64,000 bases of DNA. Origin: JBDHAC01 sp039588215. Its GTDB lineage: Bacteria; Gemmatimonadota; Gemmatimonadetes; Palauibacterales; Palauibacteraceae. The notes under the pieces were generated by a model, which was given only the letters and a program-made list of their open reading frames with translations, did no database searches and was not told the DNA's origin. A program made the position numbers and the translations under genes. Location: NCBI GenBank assembly GCA_039588215.1, contig JBDHAD010000001.1, forward strand, positions 1-64,000. The letters are read 5' to 3'. Numbering within the stretch: position 1 is the stretch's first letter; every line of letters begins with the position of its first letter. Positions 36,288-45,489 of the stretch are shown one piece after another.

Positions 36288-38395
36288 TGGTCCTCCCGCG
36301 CCCGGGATCGGAGAAAAGATTCGAGGCCCCGCAGCACGCCGCGCGCATAGCGAGCCTGGAATCCCGGCGTGCGAAGCGCGGCTTCGTGCCGGGGCATCAT
36401 CATGAAGGCGCCCTCGGCGAGCACCGAAGGCATCCACGGCATCCGGGCCACCGCCAGGTCTCCCCACCGGATACCCAGGTCACGGAGTCCCATCTCGAGA
36501 AGAAGGCCCTCCTGAACCGCAAGCGCGAGGGCGCGCGCGTGGGGATGGTAGTAGTACGTGCTCGTGCCCTCTCGGCCGAACGGCCTGACGCCGTCGGGGA
36601 GCGCGTTGTTGTGGATCGATACGAACAGCTCGGCACCGGCATCGACCGCGCGGCGGGTGCGCTCGTAGAGGCCCACGGCATTCCCGTCGGTCCGGATGAG
36701 CACCGGCTCGGCTCCGGCCCCCTCGAGCATTCGCACCAGTTGACGCGCGATCGCCAGGTTCGCATCCCCTTCAAATAGCCCGGTCGGGCCGCGACTGCCC
36801 CCGCCGGGGTGCCCGGGATCGACCGCGACGCGGCGTCCGAGCAGCGGGCGCCGAGCATCGATATCGGGTGCGCGGCGAACCTCGAAGCGAAGCACGATGC
36901 CCCCGTCTTGCTCGGGGCCTCTCTCCCCGCGTGGCCCTTCGTAGGTCCGGCTTTGCCCGGACACCCACGCCGCCCGATGCCCCCACACGGACTCTCTGAG
37001 GCGCAGGGTCAGGCGATAGCGCTGCCCCGGAAGCTGCACCCACTCCATGGAGGCGATGAGCGGGTCTCCCTCCCCGTACGTGATGCGGCTCGTTTCCCCG
37101 AGAGCCCCAAAGAGAGTGAGGTGGAGCGTGTTGTCATCTGACTGGCTCACCTGGATCGGAAGCGTGGATGAGACACCGACGCGGACAGTAAGCCGGTCTG
37201 GGCCCGGCTCGACCCGCACGTCGTACACCTGCGCCGGCGACGCCGAGATCCCGTCCACCCATTGCGCGTCTTCGGCGAGGACCCACGCATCGAGATCGTC
37301 GCCGAGCCGCAGGCGAAGACGGTCTCCCAACCGCCCGCTGACCCGCGCCCGGGTCCCGTTGGGAAACCTCCAGCGGTACGGACCCGACGGCGTGGGACGT
37401 CCCACCACCACCCCGCTCAAGCCGTTGATCGGATCGGGGGCCTCCACCAGATCGACGGCAGGCAGATCATCGGGTGAAAGCCAGCCAAGGGCCAGATCTC
37501 CTTCGGCGCGGATCGTGTCCCGTCCATCCGTAGCGACCAAGCCGAGCGCGAGCGTGTCGACCGGCAGCGTGCGGGCAACGCGGTTCGTGTCCGAGGCCAG
37601 CTCGGTGCTCGCGTGCCGGCATGCCCCTGCTGCCGAGCCCGCGTCGCACGCGGCGTTCCGAAGCTCGGCCGCGTCGACCGTAATCCCGTACCGACCAACG
37701 GGCACGCCCGCGTCCGGACGAGGTGAGAGCGGAAAGCGCACCTCCCCGGCCTCGAGCCACACGCTGAGACCTGGCTCGCCACGGATCAGAAGCTCGACCG
37801 GTTCGCCAGGGAGCACCCAGCGCTCTCGCATCTGCTCGAAGCCCTCCGTGTCCAGCGCGGGGCGCTCGGACGCCCGCCGCGGATCGTATGGCAGCCTCAC
37901 GGGAAGCTCGAGCTCGACCCGCTGCGTGTCCTGGCGGGCGGTCAACCGGTAGACGGCTGTGTCCCCACGCGTTGCCTCTGGGACGGCCAACCAGGCGAGG
38001 AACGCCCCGTTCGCGTGCACCGGAACCGGGACCTCGTCGATTTCCAGCTGCGCGTCACCGGTTCCGACGGACCCGAAGATGAAGTTGGAGTCAGCGGCGG
38101 TCAGCCGCTGACGAGCCCGCGGGTACTGGACCTGCAGATCGATCGGTCCCGTGGACGATGGGATCGCGGGCAAGCGGGCGGACCGCGCATCCTCGGGTCC
38201 CGTCTCGAGTGCGGTACGCGCCGTATCGGCGGCTACGGGTGCCCGGGGCTCGGTCGTCGCCGGCTGGCCCCTCGCGTCGTCCGGCACCACCGTCGGCTGA
38301 GGCGGCGCCGTCCCCACGCACGCCGACGCGGCGAGCGCTATCGCGCCGATCCCCAGGCGATATGCCACCCCGCTTCGCCGGCCGCGGATCTCCAT
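36284..38395 (-). CDS. lipoprotein N-acetylmuramoyl-L-alanine amidase (Amidase_3)
   Basis: 703 aa. The lipobox at the end of AIALAASAC predicts an outer- or inner-membrane lipoprotein. A long N-terminal region (about 30-490) of beta-rich and Pro/Ala-rich segments, probably cell-wall or self-inhibitory domains, precedes the C-terminal zinc amidase: VAVDPGHPGGG (zinc His), FEGDANLAIA (zinc Glu), SIHNNALPDG (zinc His) and LAEGAFMMMPRHE (catalytic Glu). It cleaves the stem peptide from murein. ATG 38395 follows CAGGAGGGG. Fifth gene of the operon, 50 bp after the symporter. Confidence 0.9.
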   Translation of the reverse strand: MEIRGRRSGVAYRLGIGAIALAASACVGTAPPQPTVVPDDARGQPATTEPRAPVAADTARTALETGPEDARSARLPAIPSSTGPIDLQVQYPRARQRLTAADSNFIFGSVGTGDAQLEIDEVPVPVHANGAFLAWLAVPEATRGDTAVYRLTARQDTQRVELELPVRLPYDPRRASERPALDTEGFEQMRERWVLPGEPVELLIRGEPGLSVWLEAGEVRFPLSPRPDAGVPVGRYGITVDAAELRNAACDAGSAAGACRHASTELASDTNRVARTLPVDTLALGLVATDGRDTIRAEGDLALGWLSPDDLPAVDLVEAPDPINGLSGVVVGRPTPSGPYRWRFPNGTRARVSGRLGDRLRLRLGDDLDAWVLAEDAQWVDGISASPAQVYDVRVEPGPDRLTVRVGVSSTLPIQVSQSDDNTLHLTLFGALGETSRITYGEGDPLIASMEWVQLPGQRYRLTLRLRESVWGHRAAWVSGQSRTYEGPRGERGPEQDGGIVLRFEVRRAPDIDARRPLLGRRVAVDPGHPGGGSRGPTGLFEGDANLAIARQLVRMLEGAGAEPVLIRTDGNAVGLYERTRRAVDAGAELFVSIHNNALPDGVRPFGREGTSTYYYHPHARALALAVQEGLLLEMGLRDLGIRWGDLAVARMPWMPSVLAEGAFMMMPRHEAALRTPGFQARYARGVLRGLESFLRSRAREDQ

Positions 38396-38445
38396 CTTGG
38401 CCACCCCTCCTGCGCACCGTTGAGAGACTTCAGCGGGCCGCGCCT

Positions 38446-40176
38446 CTATGTGCTCGCCTCGATCGCGCTCCGGCGCGCGACCGCCAGGCACCCCCCACCG
38501 ATCAGCGCGAGGACAAGCCATAGCGCGGCTGCCCTCCACTCATACAGCAGCCCGGCCCCGAGCGCGAACATGGCCCCGAAGAGAACCGCGGCTCCGAACG
38601 TGGCACGCGCCAGGCTTCGGCCCAGCGGCAGGGCGGACGGGTCTCCGAGTGGCCGGATCCGGCGCCACCCGGGCCCACCCGGTCGGACCCGCGAATAGAA
38701 CCGCTCCAGCGTGGTGTCGCTCTCCGGACGCGTCAGGAACATGATCGGAATCCACACCGCGGCGGCCCCGAACGCAGTCACGGCGAGCCGCTCGCCAAAA
38801 TCGAGCGCTCCGAAGGCCGGCAAATAGGACGCGAGCGCGATCAGGAAACCGGCCAGCATGGCCGACAGCTCCGCCCATGCGTTCACTCGCCACCAGAACC
38901 AGCGCAGGATCAATACGGCCCCCGGTCCTGTACCGATCGCGATCATGAAGCGAAATACGGCCCCGATGTCCGTCGAGTAGAACGCGGCCAAGCCGGCGAG
39001 TGCGATGATGACTACCGAAGCCAGCCGACCCAGCATTACGAGCCGCCCCGAGGAGGCATCCGGGTTCACGAACCGCGCGTACAGGTCGTTTACCAGATAG
39101 CTCGCGCCCCAATTGATCTGGGTCGAGACGGTGGACATGAACGCCGCCACGAAGGACGCGACCACGAGCCCCAGTAGGCCCGCCGGGAGGTATCGAAGCA
39201 TGAGCAGAGGGTAGCCTATGTCCGGGTCCTGCAGGTTCGGGAATACGACCACGGCCACCAGGCCCACGAGGATCCAAGGCCAGGCCCGGACCACGTAGTG
39301 CAGGATCGCGAACAACCATGCCGCGCGCTCCGCATCCCGTTCGTTACGACACGCCGACAACCGCTGGACGAACTCGCCCCCGCCGTCCGAACGGCGGAAC
39401 GCCCACCACTGGATGCCCAGGTAGGCGAGGAAGGTGCCGAGTGGCAGATCGGGGTCCCCCCGTGGGATGATCCGCAGCGAGTCCGAGTGCCCCGCGGCCA
39501 CCAGCTGCCGCTTCAGCTCCGGGATCCCACCGATGTCGGCGATCGCGAAGCCCGCAACCAGCAGGGCGCCCCCCAATGCAAGGAAGAACTGGAAGAAGTC
39601 CGTGGCCACGACTCCCCACAGCCCCGCGAGCCCGGCGTACACCAGGACGAAGATCGAGAGCGCCACGACGGCCCACAGCCGCTCGTCCCCGGGGAGCCAC
39701 TCCGGGAGACCGGAGAGCAGGCCCAGCGATTCGACGACCTTCCGCATCGCAAGCATGACGAACCCGATCGCTACGCAGTTGATCGGCACGGCGAACAGGA
39801 ATGCGCGCGACGCCCGGAGGATGGCCGCCGGTCGTCCTCCGTACCGAATCTCGGTGAGCTCCACGTCGGTGACGATCTCGGCACGCCGCCAAAGCCGGGC
39901 GAACAGGTAGATGAGCAGCATGTGGGAGAGCGCGAACGACCACCATTCCCAATTCCCGGCGACCCCACGACGGGCGATGAGGGCCGAGACGTACAGCGGA
40001 GTGTCGACGCTGAATGTGGTGGCCGCCATCGAGGTGCCCGCCAGCCACCAAGGGAGGGCGCGGCCGCCGACGAAGAAGTCCACCACCCCACCAGAGGCGC
40101 GTCGGGCGAGCCACAAACCCACCACCAGCGTACAGACGAGATATGCTCCGACGATCCACCAGTCCGCCGCGGTCAT
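38446..40176 (-). CDS. sodium:solute symporter family transporter
   Basis: 576 aa, about 13 membrane helices, typical SSS start (WWIVGAYLVCTLVVGLWLARRA) and SSS motifs (GRALPWWLAGTSMAATTFS, LPAGLLGLVVASFVAAFMST, SYLVNDLYARF). Its start overlaps the nagZ stop by 4 nt (ATGA). Position among murein-recycling genes suggests it imports a muropeptide-derived amino sugar such as anhydroMurNAc; no AmpG-type permease is seen in this operon. Substrate assignment is an inference from context. Confidence 0.9.
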   Translation of the reverse strand: MTAADWWIVGAYLVCTLVVGLWLARRASGGVVDFFVGGRALPWWLAGTSMAATTFSVDTPLYVSALIARRGVAGNWEWWSFALSHMLLIYLFARLWRRAEIVTDVELTEIRYGGRPAAILRASRAFLFAVPINCVAIGFVMLAMRKVVESLGLLSGLPEWLPGDERLWAVVALSIFVLVYAGLAGLWGVVATDFFQFFLALGGALLVAGFAIADIGGIPELKRQLVAAGHSDSLRIIPRGDPDLPLGTFLAYLGIQWWAFRRSDGGGEFVQRLSACRNERDAERAAWLFAILHYVVRAWPWILVGLVAVVVFPNLQDPDIGYPLLMLRYLPAGLLGLVVASFVAAFMSTVSTQINWGASYLVNDLYARFVNPDASSGRLVMLGRLASVVIIALAGLAAFYSTDIGAVFRFMIAIGTGPGAVLILRWFWWRVNAWAELSAMLAGFLIALASYLPAFGALDFGERLAVTAFGAAAVWIPIMFLTRPESDTTLERFYSRVRPGGPGWRRIRPLGDPSALPLGRSLARATFGAAVLFGAMFALGAGLLYEWRAAALWLVLALIGGGCLAVARRSAIEAST

Positions 40177-41732
40177 CGCGGGTGCACCGAGTCAGAGCCT
40201 CGGGATACGACCCGGTCGAGCCACCGGGCCGCGGCACGCTCCATGATCGGTTCCACGGCCCAAGCGCAGGCGCCCTCCCTGCCCAACTCCTCCAGGATCC
40301 GCGGGTGCCCGAAGACGATGGCGAACGCGAGCCGGGCTGTCTCGAGTGCTTCCCGAACCGAGGTGACGACCTCGGGACTCAACCCGCCCCGTCCCTTCCA
40401 GCCGCGAGGCGTCGCCTCCAGGAGCACGATCCGTTGGGCGGGGACCGCTCCGGTGGAAGCGGAGCGAGCGCTGTCTCGGACGGCAGACGAAGCCGGGCTC
40501 CCGCGCTCAGGACCAGGCTTCCCCGCGCCGACCAGTCGCCAACCCGCCACCTGCAGCTCACGAGCGAACGCCGCGCCGAACTCGTTCCGCAACGTCGCTT
40601 CCTGAGCCGGTGGGTCATCGCTCGCGATCCACAGCTCCGTGTCCTGGCGTGGATCCCATCTGCGGAGCGCATCGCTCGATCTGTCGAGGATCGTGGACGT
40701 CGCGAGATGCAGAGGTGCGTCCGCCTCGCTCGGCGGCCCGGATGTACCTCCCTGCCAAAAGCCACCGCCAGCATCGCGCACCTCGAGACGGGCCAGCAGC
40801 GCGTCACTGCGGTCGATGGACTCGCGCAGCCGCGCATCGAGCTTCGGGTCGCGCTCGGCGGCGTCCTTGAGCGCCCGGATGGCCCCTTCGACATCCTCCG
40901 GATACAGGAGAACGTCACACCCTGCGCGAATCGCCTCGACGGCGCCGATGGCGAGATTCGAACCGAATCCGCTCATGATCATCGCGTCGGTCGCCACCAA
41001 GCCCCCGAACCCCAACTGGCGGCGGAGGAGGTCGGTCACGATCGCGGGCGAGCGGGTGGCGGGACCGGCCGCACCCAGGGCGGGATACGCTACGTGTCCG
41101 GGCATCACCGAGGCCACCCGATCCGCCACGCCTCGGAACGGAGCCAGATCGTGCGCGAGCAAGGCTGCGGGGGCGTCCACGACGGGCAGCTCCATATGCG
41201 AATCGGTTCGGGTCCGTCCGTGACCCGGGAAGTGCTTCGCGCAGGCCGCTACGCCCTCCGCCTGACAGGCGTCGATCCAGGCGCGGGCCAGCGCCGTCAC
41301 CTGCTCCGGATCGGAACCGAAGCTCCGCGTCGCTACGATGGGGTTGTCGGGTTCGACATCCAGATCCAGCACGGGTGCCAGCACCCAATTCAGACCCAGA
41401 CCGCGCGCTTCCCGCCCGGTGAGACCGGCGGCGAACCGGGCGGCCGAGAGGGGATCGGGGTGAGCGGCAAGCGCGGCGGGCGGGGGCAACTCGGAGCACC
41501 CGGCGAATTGCTGGCCCGCACCTCGCTCGAGGTCCGCGGCCAGCCAGATCGGGCGCCCCGCTGCGGCGCGCAACTCTCCACACAGGCGCTGAACTGCCCC
41601 GGCGTCGCCGCCGAACAGCACAAATCCCCCGACGCCCACAGCCAGCGCGGAGCGCGCCCGTTGGTCCACCTCGTCGACGGACCAACGGTCCAGCCGGAGC
41701 GCCTCGATCACGACCCGGGCCGGGTCGGTCAC
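40173..41732 (-). CDS. nagZ: beta-N-acetylhexosaminidase (GH3, NagZ-type) with C-terminal extension
   Basis: 519 aa. GH3 barrel with KHFPGHG (166-172), the DSH dyad (177-179) and the catalytic nucleophile Asp249 in VATDAMIMSG, removing GlcNAc from GlcNAc-anhydroMurNAc. There is no signal peptide, as for cytoplasmic NagZ. It is about 180 residues longer than typical NagZ; the tail (from about 340) resembles the second domain of two-domain GH3 enzymes. The start is GTG 41732, 14 nt after the anmK stop; an upstream ATG would overlap anmK. Confidence 0.9.
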   Translation of the reverse strand: MTDPARVVIEALRLDRWSVDEVDQRARSALAVGVGGFVLFGGDAGAVQRLCGELRAAAGRPIWLAADLERGAGQQFAGCSELPPPAALAAHPDPLSAARFAAGLTGREARGLGLNWVLAPVLDLDVEPDNPIVATRSFGSDPEQVTALARAWIDACQAEGVAACAKHFPGHGRTRTDSHMELPVVDAPAALLAHDLAPFRGVADRVASVMPGHVAYPALGAAGPATRSPAIVTDLLRRQLGFGGLVATDAMIMSGFGSNLAIGAVEAIRAGCDVLLYPEDVEGAIRALKDAAERDPKLDARLRESIDRSDALLARLEVRDAGGGFWQGGTSGPPSEADAPLHLATSTILDRSSDALRRWDPRQDTELWIASDDPPAQEATLRNEFGAAFARELQVAGWRLVGAGKPGPERGSPASSAVRDSARSASTGAVPAQRIVLLEATPRGWKGRGGLSPEVVTSVREALETARLAFAIVFGHPRILEELGREGACAWAVEPIMERAAARWLDRVVSRGSDSVHPR

Positions 41733-41746
41733 GTGTGGCGCTTCGC

Positions 41747-42874
41747 TCAAGCCGGCACCCACTTGCCGAGCAGGCGCGCGCCCGACGCACCGGTCGCCCA
41801 CGGGGCGCCCGCGCGGAAACCGCGTACGTGTTGTCTCGCGAGCAGGGCGAACGCGACCGCCTCTCGCGCGTCCGGATCCCAGCCGATCGAATCCAGACCA
41901 CGCACCGGAGTCGGATCCAGCTGCCCGGCGATGCGGCGGGAAAGGTCCGGGTTACGAGAACCTCCCCCGCACAGGAGGACCTCCTCGATCTCGAACCCGA
42001 TCCATCGATAACTCGTGGCGATGGATCGCGCCGTGAGCTCACTGAGCGTGGCGAGCAGATCGGCCGGCGAATGGGCCGTATGCCGGGACAGCCATGTCTC
42101 GAGCCGCGTCTCGCTGAACCGCTCGCGTCCCGTGGAGCGTGGCGGAGGCTCGTCGAAGAACGGATCGTCGAGCCACTCCGCGAGCGCCTCCTCGACCGGT
42201 GTCCCCGCCGCTGCCCGCACACCATCCGCGTCGTACGACTCGGCACCGCCCGTGAGCCGCTGAACCGCCGCGTCCAACAGGGCGACCCCTGGCCCCGTGT
42301 CGAACGCGTGCGGTTGGGCGTTCGACGTGTCCGGTGGCAGCGCGGTCACGTTGCCCATACCACCGAGGTTCTGGATGGCTCGAGCCCTCCGCTCGTCCCT
42401 GAACAACAGGTGGTCCGTGTATGCCGTCAGAGGCGCTCCCTGTCCACCGGCTGCCACATCGCGGACTCGGAAGTCGGCGACGACGGGAATCCCGGTGAGC
42501 TCCGCGATGACGGCCGCCTCCCCGATCTGGAGCGTGCTTCCCGGAGCGCCCACGGACGGCTCGTGCCACACGGTCTGTCCATGGCTGCCGATGGCGAGAA
42601 TGTTCGACGGCTCGAGGTCCAGGTCGGTGAGCACCTCGATTACCGCCGTCGCGAACCGAAGACCCAGCTCGAAGTTCAGGCGGCAGAGCTCGGCGGTGGA
42701 CCCGGTCGCGCAGGCCTCGCGCAGGCGCGCGCGAAACGCGGGTTCGTAGGGAAAGATGCGGAACGCGAGCGTCTCCGTCCGTGCGGGCCGCTCTTCCTCT
42801 CCTTCAAACCCGACGAGCGCCACATCTACTCCATCGAGCGATGTGCCCGACATGAGACCGAGATAGCGTTCCAT
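41747..42874 (-). CDS. anmK: anhydro-N-acetylmuramic acid kinase
   Basis: 375 aa. N-terminus RYLGLMSGTSLDGVDVALVGF is the family signature with the catalytic Asp; GSHGQTVWHEP and QNLGGMGNVTALPPD and the C-terminal CGGGSRNPDL region complete it. It phosphorylates anhydroMurNAc to MurNAc-6-P, the substrate of MurQ. It begins exactly at the murQ stop (TGA then ATG). Confidence 0.97.
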   Translation of the reverse strand: MERYLGLMSGTSLDGVDVALVGFEGEEERPARTETLAFRIFPYEPAFRARLREACATGSTAELCRLNFELGLRFATAVIEVLTDLDLEPSNILAIGSHGQTVWHEPSVGAPGSTLQIGEAAVIAELTGIPVVADFRVRDVAAGGQGAPLTAYTDHLLFRDERRARAIQNLGGMGNVTALPPDTSNAQPHAFDTGPGVALLDAAVQRLTGGAESYDADGVRAAAGTPVEEALAEWLDDPFFDEPPPRSTGRERFSETRLETWLSRHTAHSPADLLATLSELTARSIATSYRWIGFEIEEVLLCGGGSRNPDLSRRIAGQLDPTPVRGLDSIGWDPDAREAVAFALLARQHVRGFRAGAPWATGASGARLLGKWVPA

Positions 42875-44323
42875 TCAGAAGGCGCGGGCGTTGGGTGGGA
42901 GTGCTTCCGATTCGAACAGCGCCGGATGGACGCGTTCCTCGATCCGCTGAGCGTGGGCCATGTCGTGGTGCCGGACCCCGCGTAGGAACTGGTACAGGCA
43001 CACCCGTTCACCGGCCAGGTCGGCCCGTCGCGTAAGCACCTCCGCGTCGGCGTCTCCGAGAGCCTCCACGGTGCTCGTTCGAGCCCGCGTGAACTCTTCG
43101 AGCAACTCGAGCACCGGGCGTGTGCCTCCGGGAGGTTTGGGTGCAGGTGGAAAGTCCGCGAGAACGGGCTCCTCTCGTTCGAGTAGCGTCTCGATCCGGG
43201 GTTGAATCGCGCCCGTCTCGAACTCGAGCAGGTGCGCGACGTGTTGCGAGGCCGTCCACCGACTCGGATTGACACTATGCGAGGAGCCCGCCTCGCTCGC
43301 TTGCCGACAGGCATCCGCAATCTCCGCCGGAGAGTCGGCCAGGGTGACCAGGACGCGATGTGCATCGGTCGCGGAGAAACTCTCCGGGTATCCGGCATAG
43401 TACGGTCGCGGGGGCTTCGAGTACCGCTCCAGAGCCTCGCCCAGAAACCCATCCACGGTGTCCAACAAACGCTCTGCGAACGCCCGGTTCACCTCGAGCT
43501 TCTGCATCGCGAGGGCGGTCTTGACCGATCCCCCAGCGTCACGGAGCAGGGCACGCGCCTCCCCACGATCGACCGCACACAGGTGCGCCAGGATCCGGAT
43601 TCCGCGATCGACCAGCTTCAGGCTCACGGCTCGCAGATCGACCATCAAGTTTCCGTAGACCTTGCCGAGCCGGATCATCACGCCGGTGGTCAGCGTGTTG
43701 ACGACGAGCTTGGTGGCCGTCCCGGCTTTCAATCGTGTAGAGCCCGCGATCACCTCGGGACCGACGAGCGGCGTGACCAGGATCTCTGCCAGGTTACGCA
43801 TCGATTCCGGAGGTGGGGTGCAGCTCAAAAACCCGACGCCCGCGCCGCGGCTCACCGCTTCTTCGAGAGCCGCGTGCACGAATGGCGTGGTCCCTGAGGT
43901 CGCGATACCGAGCACGAAGTCTGTCCGGCCCACCTCGAGCCGCTCGATCGCGGCGCGCCCGGCGTCGCGGTCGTCCTCTACCCCCTCCCGGCTGCGGAAG
44001 ACCGCCTCGGGGCCGCCCGCGATGACCCCCTGCACGGTTTCCGGCTCCGTACCGAACGTGGGTGGGCATTCGGCTGCATCCAGCACACCGAGTCGTCCAC
44101 TCGTCCCGGCGCCGACGTAGATGAGTCGCCCGCCAACCCGGAGACAGCCGGCCACGCGCTCGATCAGCGCGGCGATGGCGCCCGCTTGCGACTCGACCGC
44201 CGGGGAGACGGCCCGATCCTCGCGCTGCATGAGCTCGACGATCGTACTCGCAGCGGCGCGGTCGATCGCCTCGGTGCGCGGGTTTCGCGCTTCGGTCAGA
44301 CGGGGATCCCAGACGTCCGTCAC
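42875..44323 (-). CDS. murQ: MurNAc-6-phosphate etherase fused to a DinB-like domain
   Basis: 482 aa from GTG 44323. Residues about 1-305 are MurQ: TEARNPRTEAID near the start, GAGTSGRLG (71-79), the acid/base Glu in DAAECPPT (E85), and SIS-type GSTRLKAGTATKLV. It splits D-lactate from MurNAc-6-P to give GlcNAc-6-P. Residues about 318-482 resemble a DinB four-helix bundle with histidines in HVAHLLEFE (361-364) and HHDMAHAQR (452-457), possible metal ligands. E. coli MurQ ends near 298, so this extra domain is a fusion. Start weakly supported (no strong Shine-Dalgarno); ATG 44395 is an alternative. Confidence 0.9.
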   Translation of the reverse strand: MTDVWDPRLTEARNPRTEAIDRAAASTIVELMQREDRAVSPAVESQAGAIAALIERVAGCLRVGGRLIYVGAGTSGRLGVLDAAECPPTFGTEPETVQGVIAGGPEAVFRSREGVEDDRDAGRAAIERLEVGRTDFVLGIATSGTTPFVHAALEEAVSRGAGVGFLSCTPPPESMRNLAEILVTPLVGPEVIAGSTRLKAGTATKLVVNTLTTGVMIRLGKVYGNLMVDLRAVSLKLVDRGIRILAHLCAVDRGEARALLRDAGGSVKTALAMQKLEVNRAFAERLLDTVDGFLGEALERYSKPPRPYYAGYPESFSATDAHRVLVTLADSPAEIADACRQASEAGSSHSVNPSRWTASQHVAHLLEFETGAIQPRIETLLEREEPVLADFPPAPKPPGGTRPVLELLEEFTRARTSTVEALGDADAEVLTRRADLAGERVCLYQFLRGVRHHDMAHAQRIEERVHPALFESEALPPNARAF

Positions 44324-44498
44324 GCCCGGCTCGGACCCCGCCCGTTCACGTTGCTCCCCCCATAGGCCCTTCCTACATTCCGGGCGCCCCGCCATCGGGG
44401 CGCGCCCAACCCTTGGAAACACGCCTTGGTTGTGCGGCAAAGCTAGGGATTGGCCTTGGCACGCGACAGGACAGACTCGCTGTGAAGCGGAGGTTCTT

Positions 44499-44777
44499 GT
44501 GACGTTACCTGCGGTGGTGCTGCTCCTCGTGATCGCAATCGTCTGCGGAGGGTTTGGGCAGGCGATCGCTGGCTACTCCCTGGGTGGGTTCCTGGTGAGC
44601 ACGGCCGTCGGTCTCGTGGGGGCGGTGCTCGGTATGTGGTTCGCCGGGGCCTTTGACTTGCCCGTGTTCTATGAGCTGAGTGTGGGTGGCGTCACGTTCC
44701 CCATCGTGTGGTCGGTCCTGGGCTCCGCCCTCTTCGTCGCGGTTCTCGGTGTGCTGATCGGTGGGAAGAGGTGGTAG
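44499..44777 (+). CDS. GlsB/YeaQ/YmgE-type small membrane protein
   Basis: 92 aa, three membrane segments (VVLLLVIAIVCGGFG, VSTAVGLVGAVLGMWF, IVWSVLGSALFVAVLGVLIGG) and Gly-rich turns, matching the transglycosylase-associated protein family, which is stress-associated with no proven activity. GTG 44499 follows GCGGAGG at good spacing. Confidence 0.8.
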   Translation: MTLPAVVLLLVIAIVCGGFGQAIAGYSLGGFLVSTAVGLVGAVLGMWFAGAFDLPVFYELSVGGVTFPIVWSVLGSALFVAVLGVLIGGKRW

Positions 44778-44787
44778 GGCGGTAACG

Positions 44788-45489
44788 GTGGATCCGCGGG
44801 TCGAGACCCCAGGTCCGCGGGTCGGGACCCTGAATCCGAGGGTTGCACGCCAGTCGGAGTCGCGCCTCGCCGACCGCTACGGCGCGCCCTCGAAGCCTCG
44901 TCTGGAGCCGCTGGAGGAGCTTGTCCTCACGATTCTCAGCCAGAGTACGACGGACCGGAACCGCGACCGGGCGTGGGAGGCGCTGCGCGAACGCTACCCG
45001 GTGTGGGATTCCCTTCGACGCGTGCCCCGGCCCGAGCTCGAGACGACGATCCGCGTAGCGGGTCTGGCAACGCAAAAGGCCACGGCGATCCAGGCCGTCC
45101 TCGAGAGACTTCACTCGGAGGTGGGACGCCCGAGCCTCGATCATCTCGCCGACATGTCGGACGATGAGGGGCTCGCATACCTGTCGAGCTTCAAGGGCGT
45201 CGGAGTGAAGACCGCCGCGTGTGTACTGTGCTTCGCGCTCGGGAGACCGGTCCTGCCCGTCGACACACATGTACACCGGATCGCGACGCGATTGGGTTGG
45301 GTTCCGCCCCGTGCGAACTCGGTCAGCGCGCACCAGACGCTCAACCGTCAGGTGCCCGAGGAGATTCGATTCTCGTTACACATGCACCTGATTCAGCTGG
45401 GGAGAGATATATGCACCGCTCGGCGTCCCTCGTGCGAACGCTGCCCGCTCGCGGACACCTGCCCCAGACTCGGAGTTCTAGCCACGTGA
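44788..45489 (+). CDS. nth: endonuclease III-type DNA glycosylase
   Basis: HhH-GPD base-excision enzyme for oxidised pyrimidines, with AP-lyase. 233 aa from GTG 44788 (242 from GTG 44761, which overlaps the upstream gene). LSQSTTDRNRDRAW, HhH region FKGVGVKTAACVL with the catalytic Lys, catalytic Asp in VDTHVHRIATRLG, and 4Fe-4S loop CTARRPSCERCPLADTC. The N-terminal extension is coded by a 21-bp tandem repeat (see repeat). Its stop overlaps the gamma-glutamyltransferase start by 4 nt. Confidence 0.93.
   Translation: MDPRVETPGPRVGTLNPRVARQSESRLADRYGAPSKPRLEPLEELVLTILSQSTTDRNRDRAWEALRERYPVWDSLRRVPRPELETTIRVAGLATQKATAIQAVLERLHSEVGRPSLDHLADMSDDEGLAYLSSFKGVGVKTAACVLCFALGRPVLPVDTHVHRIATRLGWVPPRANSVSAHQTLNRQVPEEIRFSLHMHLIQLGRDICTARRPSCERCPLADTCPRLGVLAT
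44794..44844 (+). repeat. 21-bp tandem repeat in the nth N-terminus
   Basis: Units start CCGCGGGTCG at 44794 and 44815; a third, truncated CCGAGGGTT begins at 44836. Period 21 bp (7 codons), so the frame is preserved, coding PRVETPG, PRVGTLN, PRV. Copy number could vary without frameshift. Confidence 0.8.
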
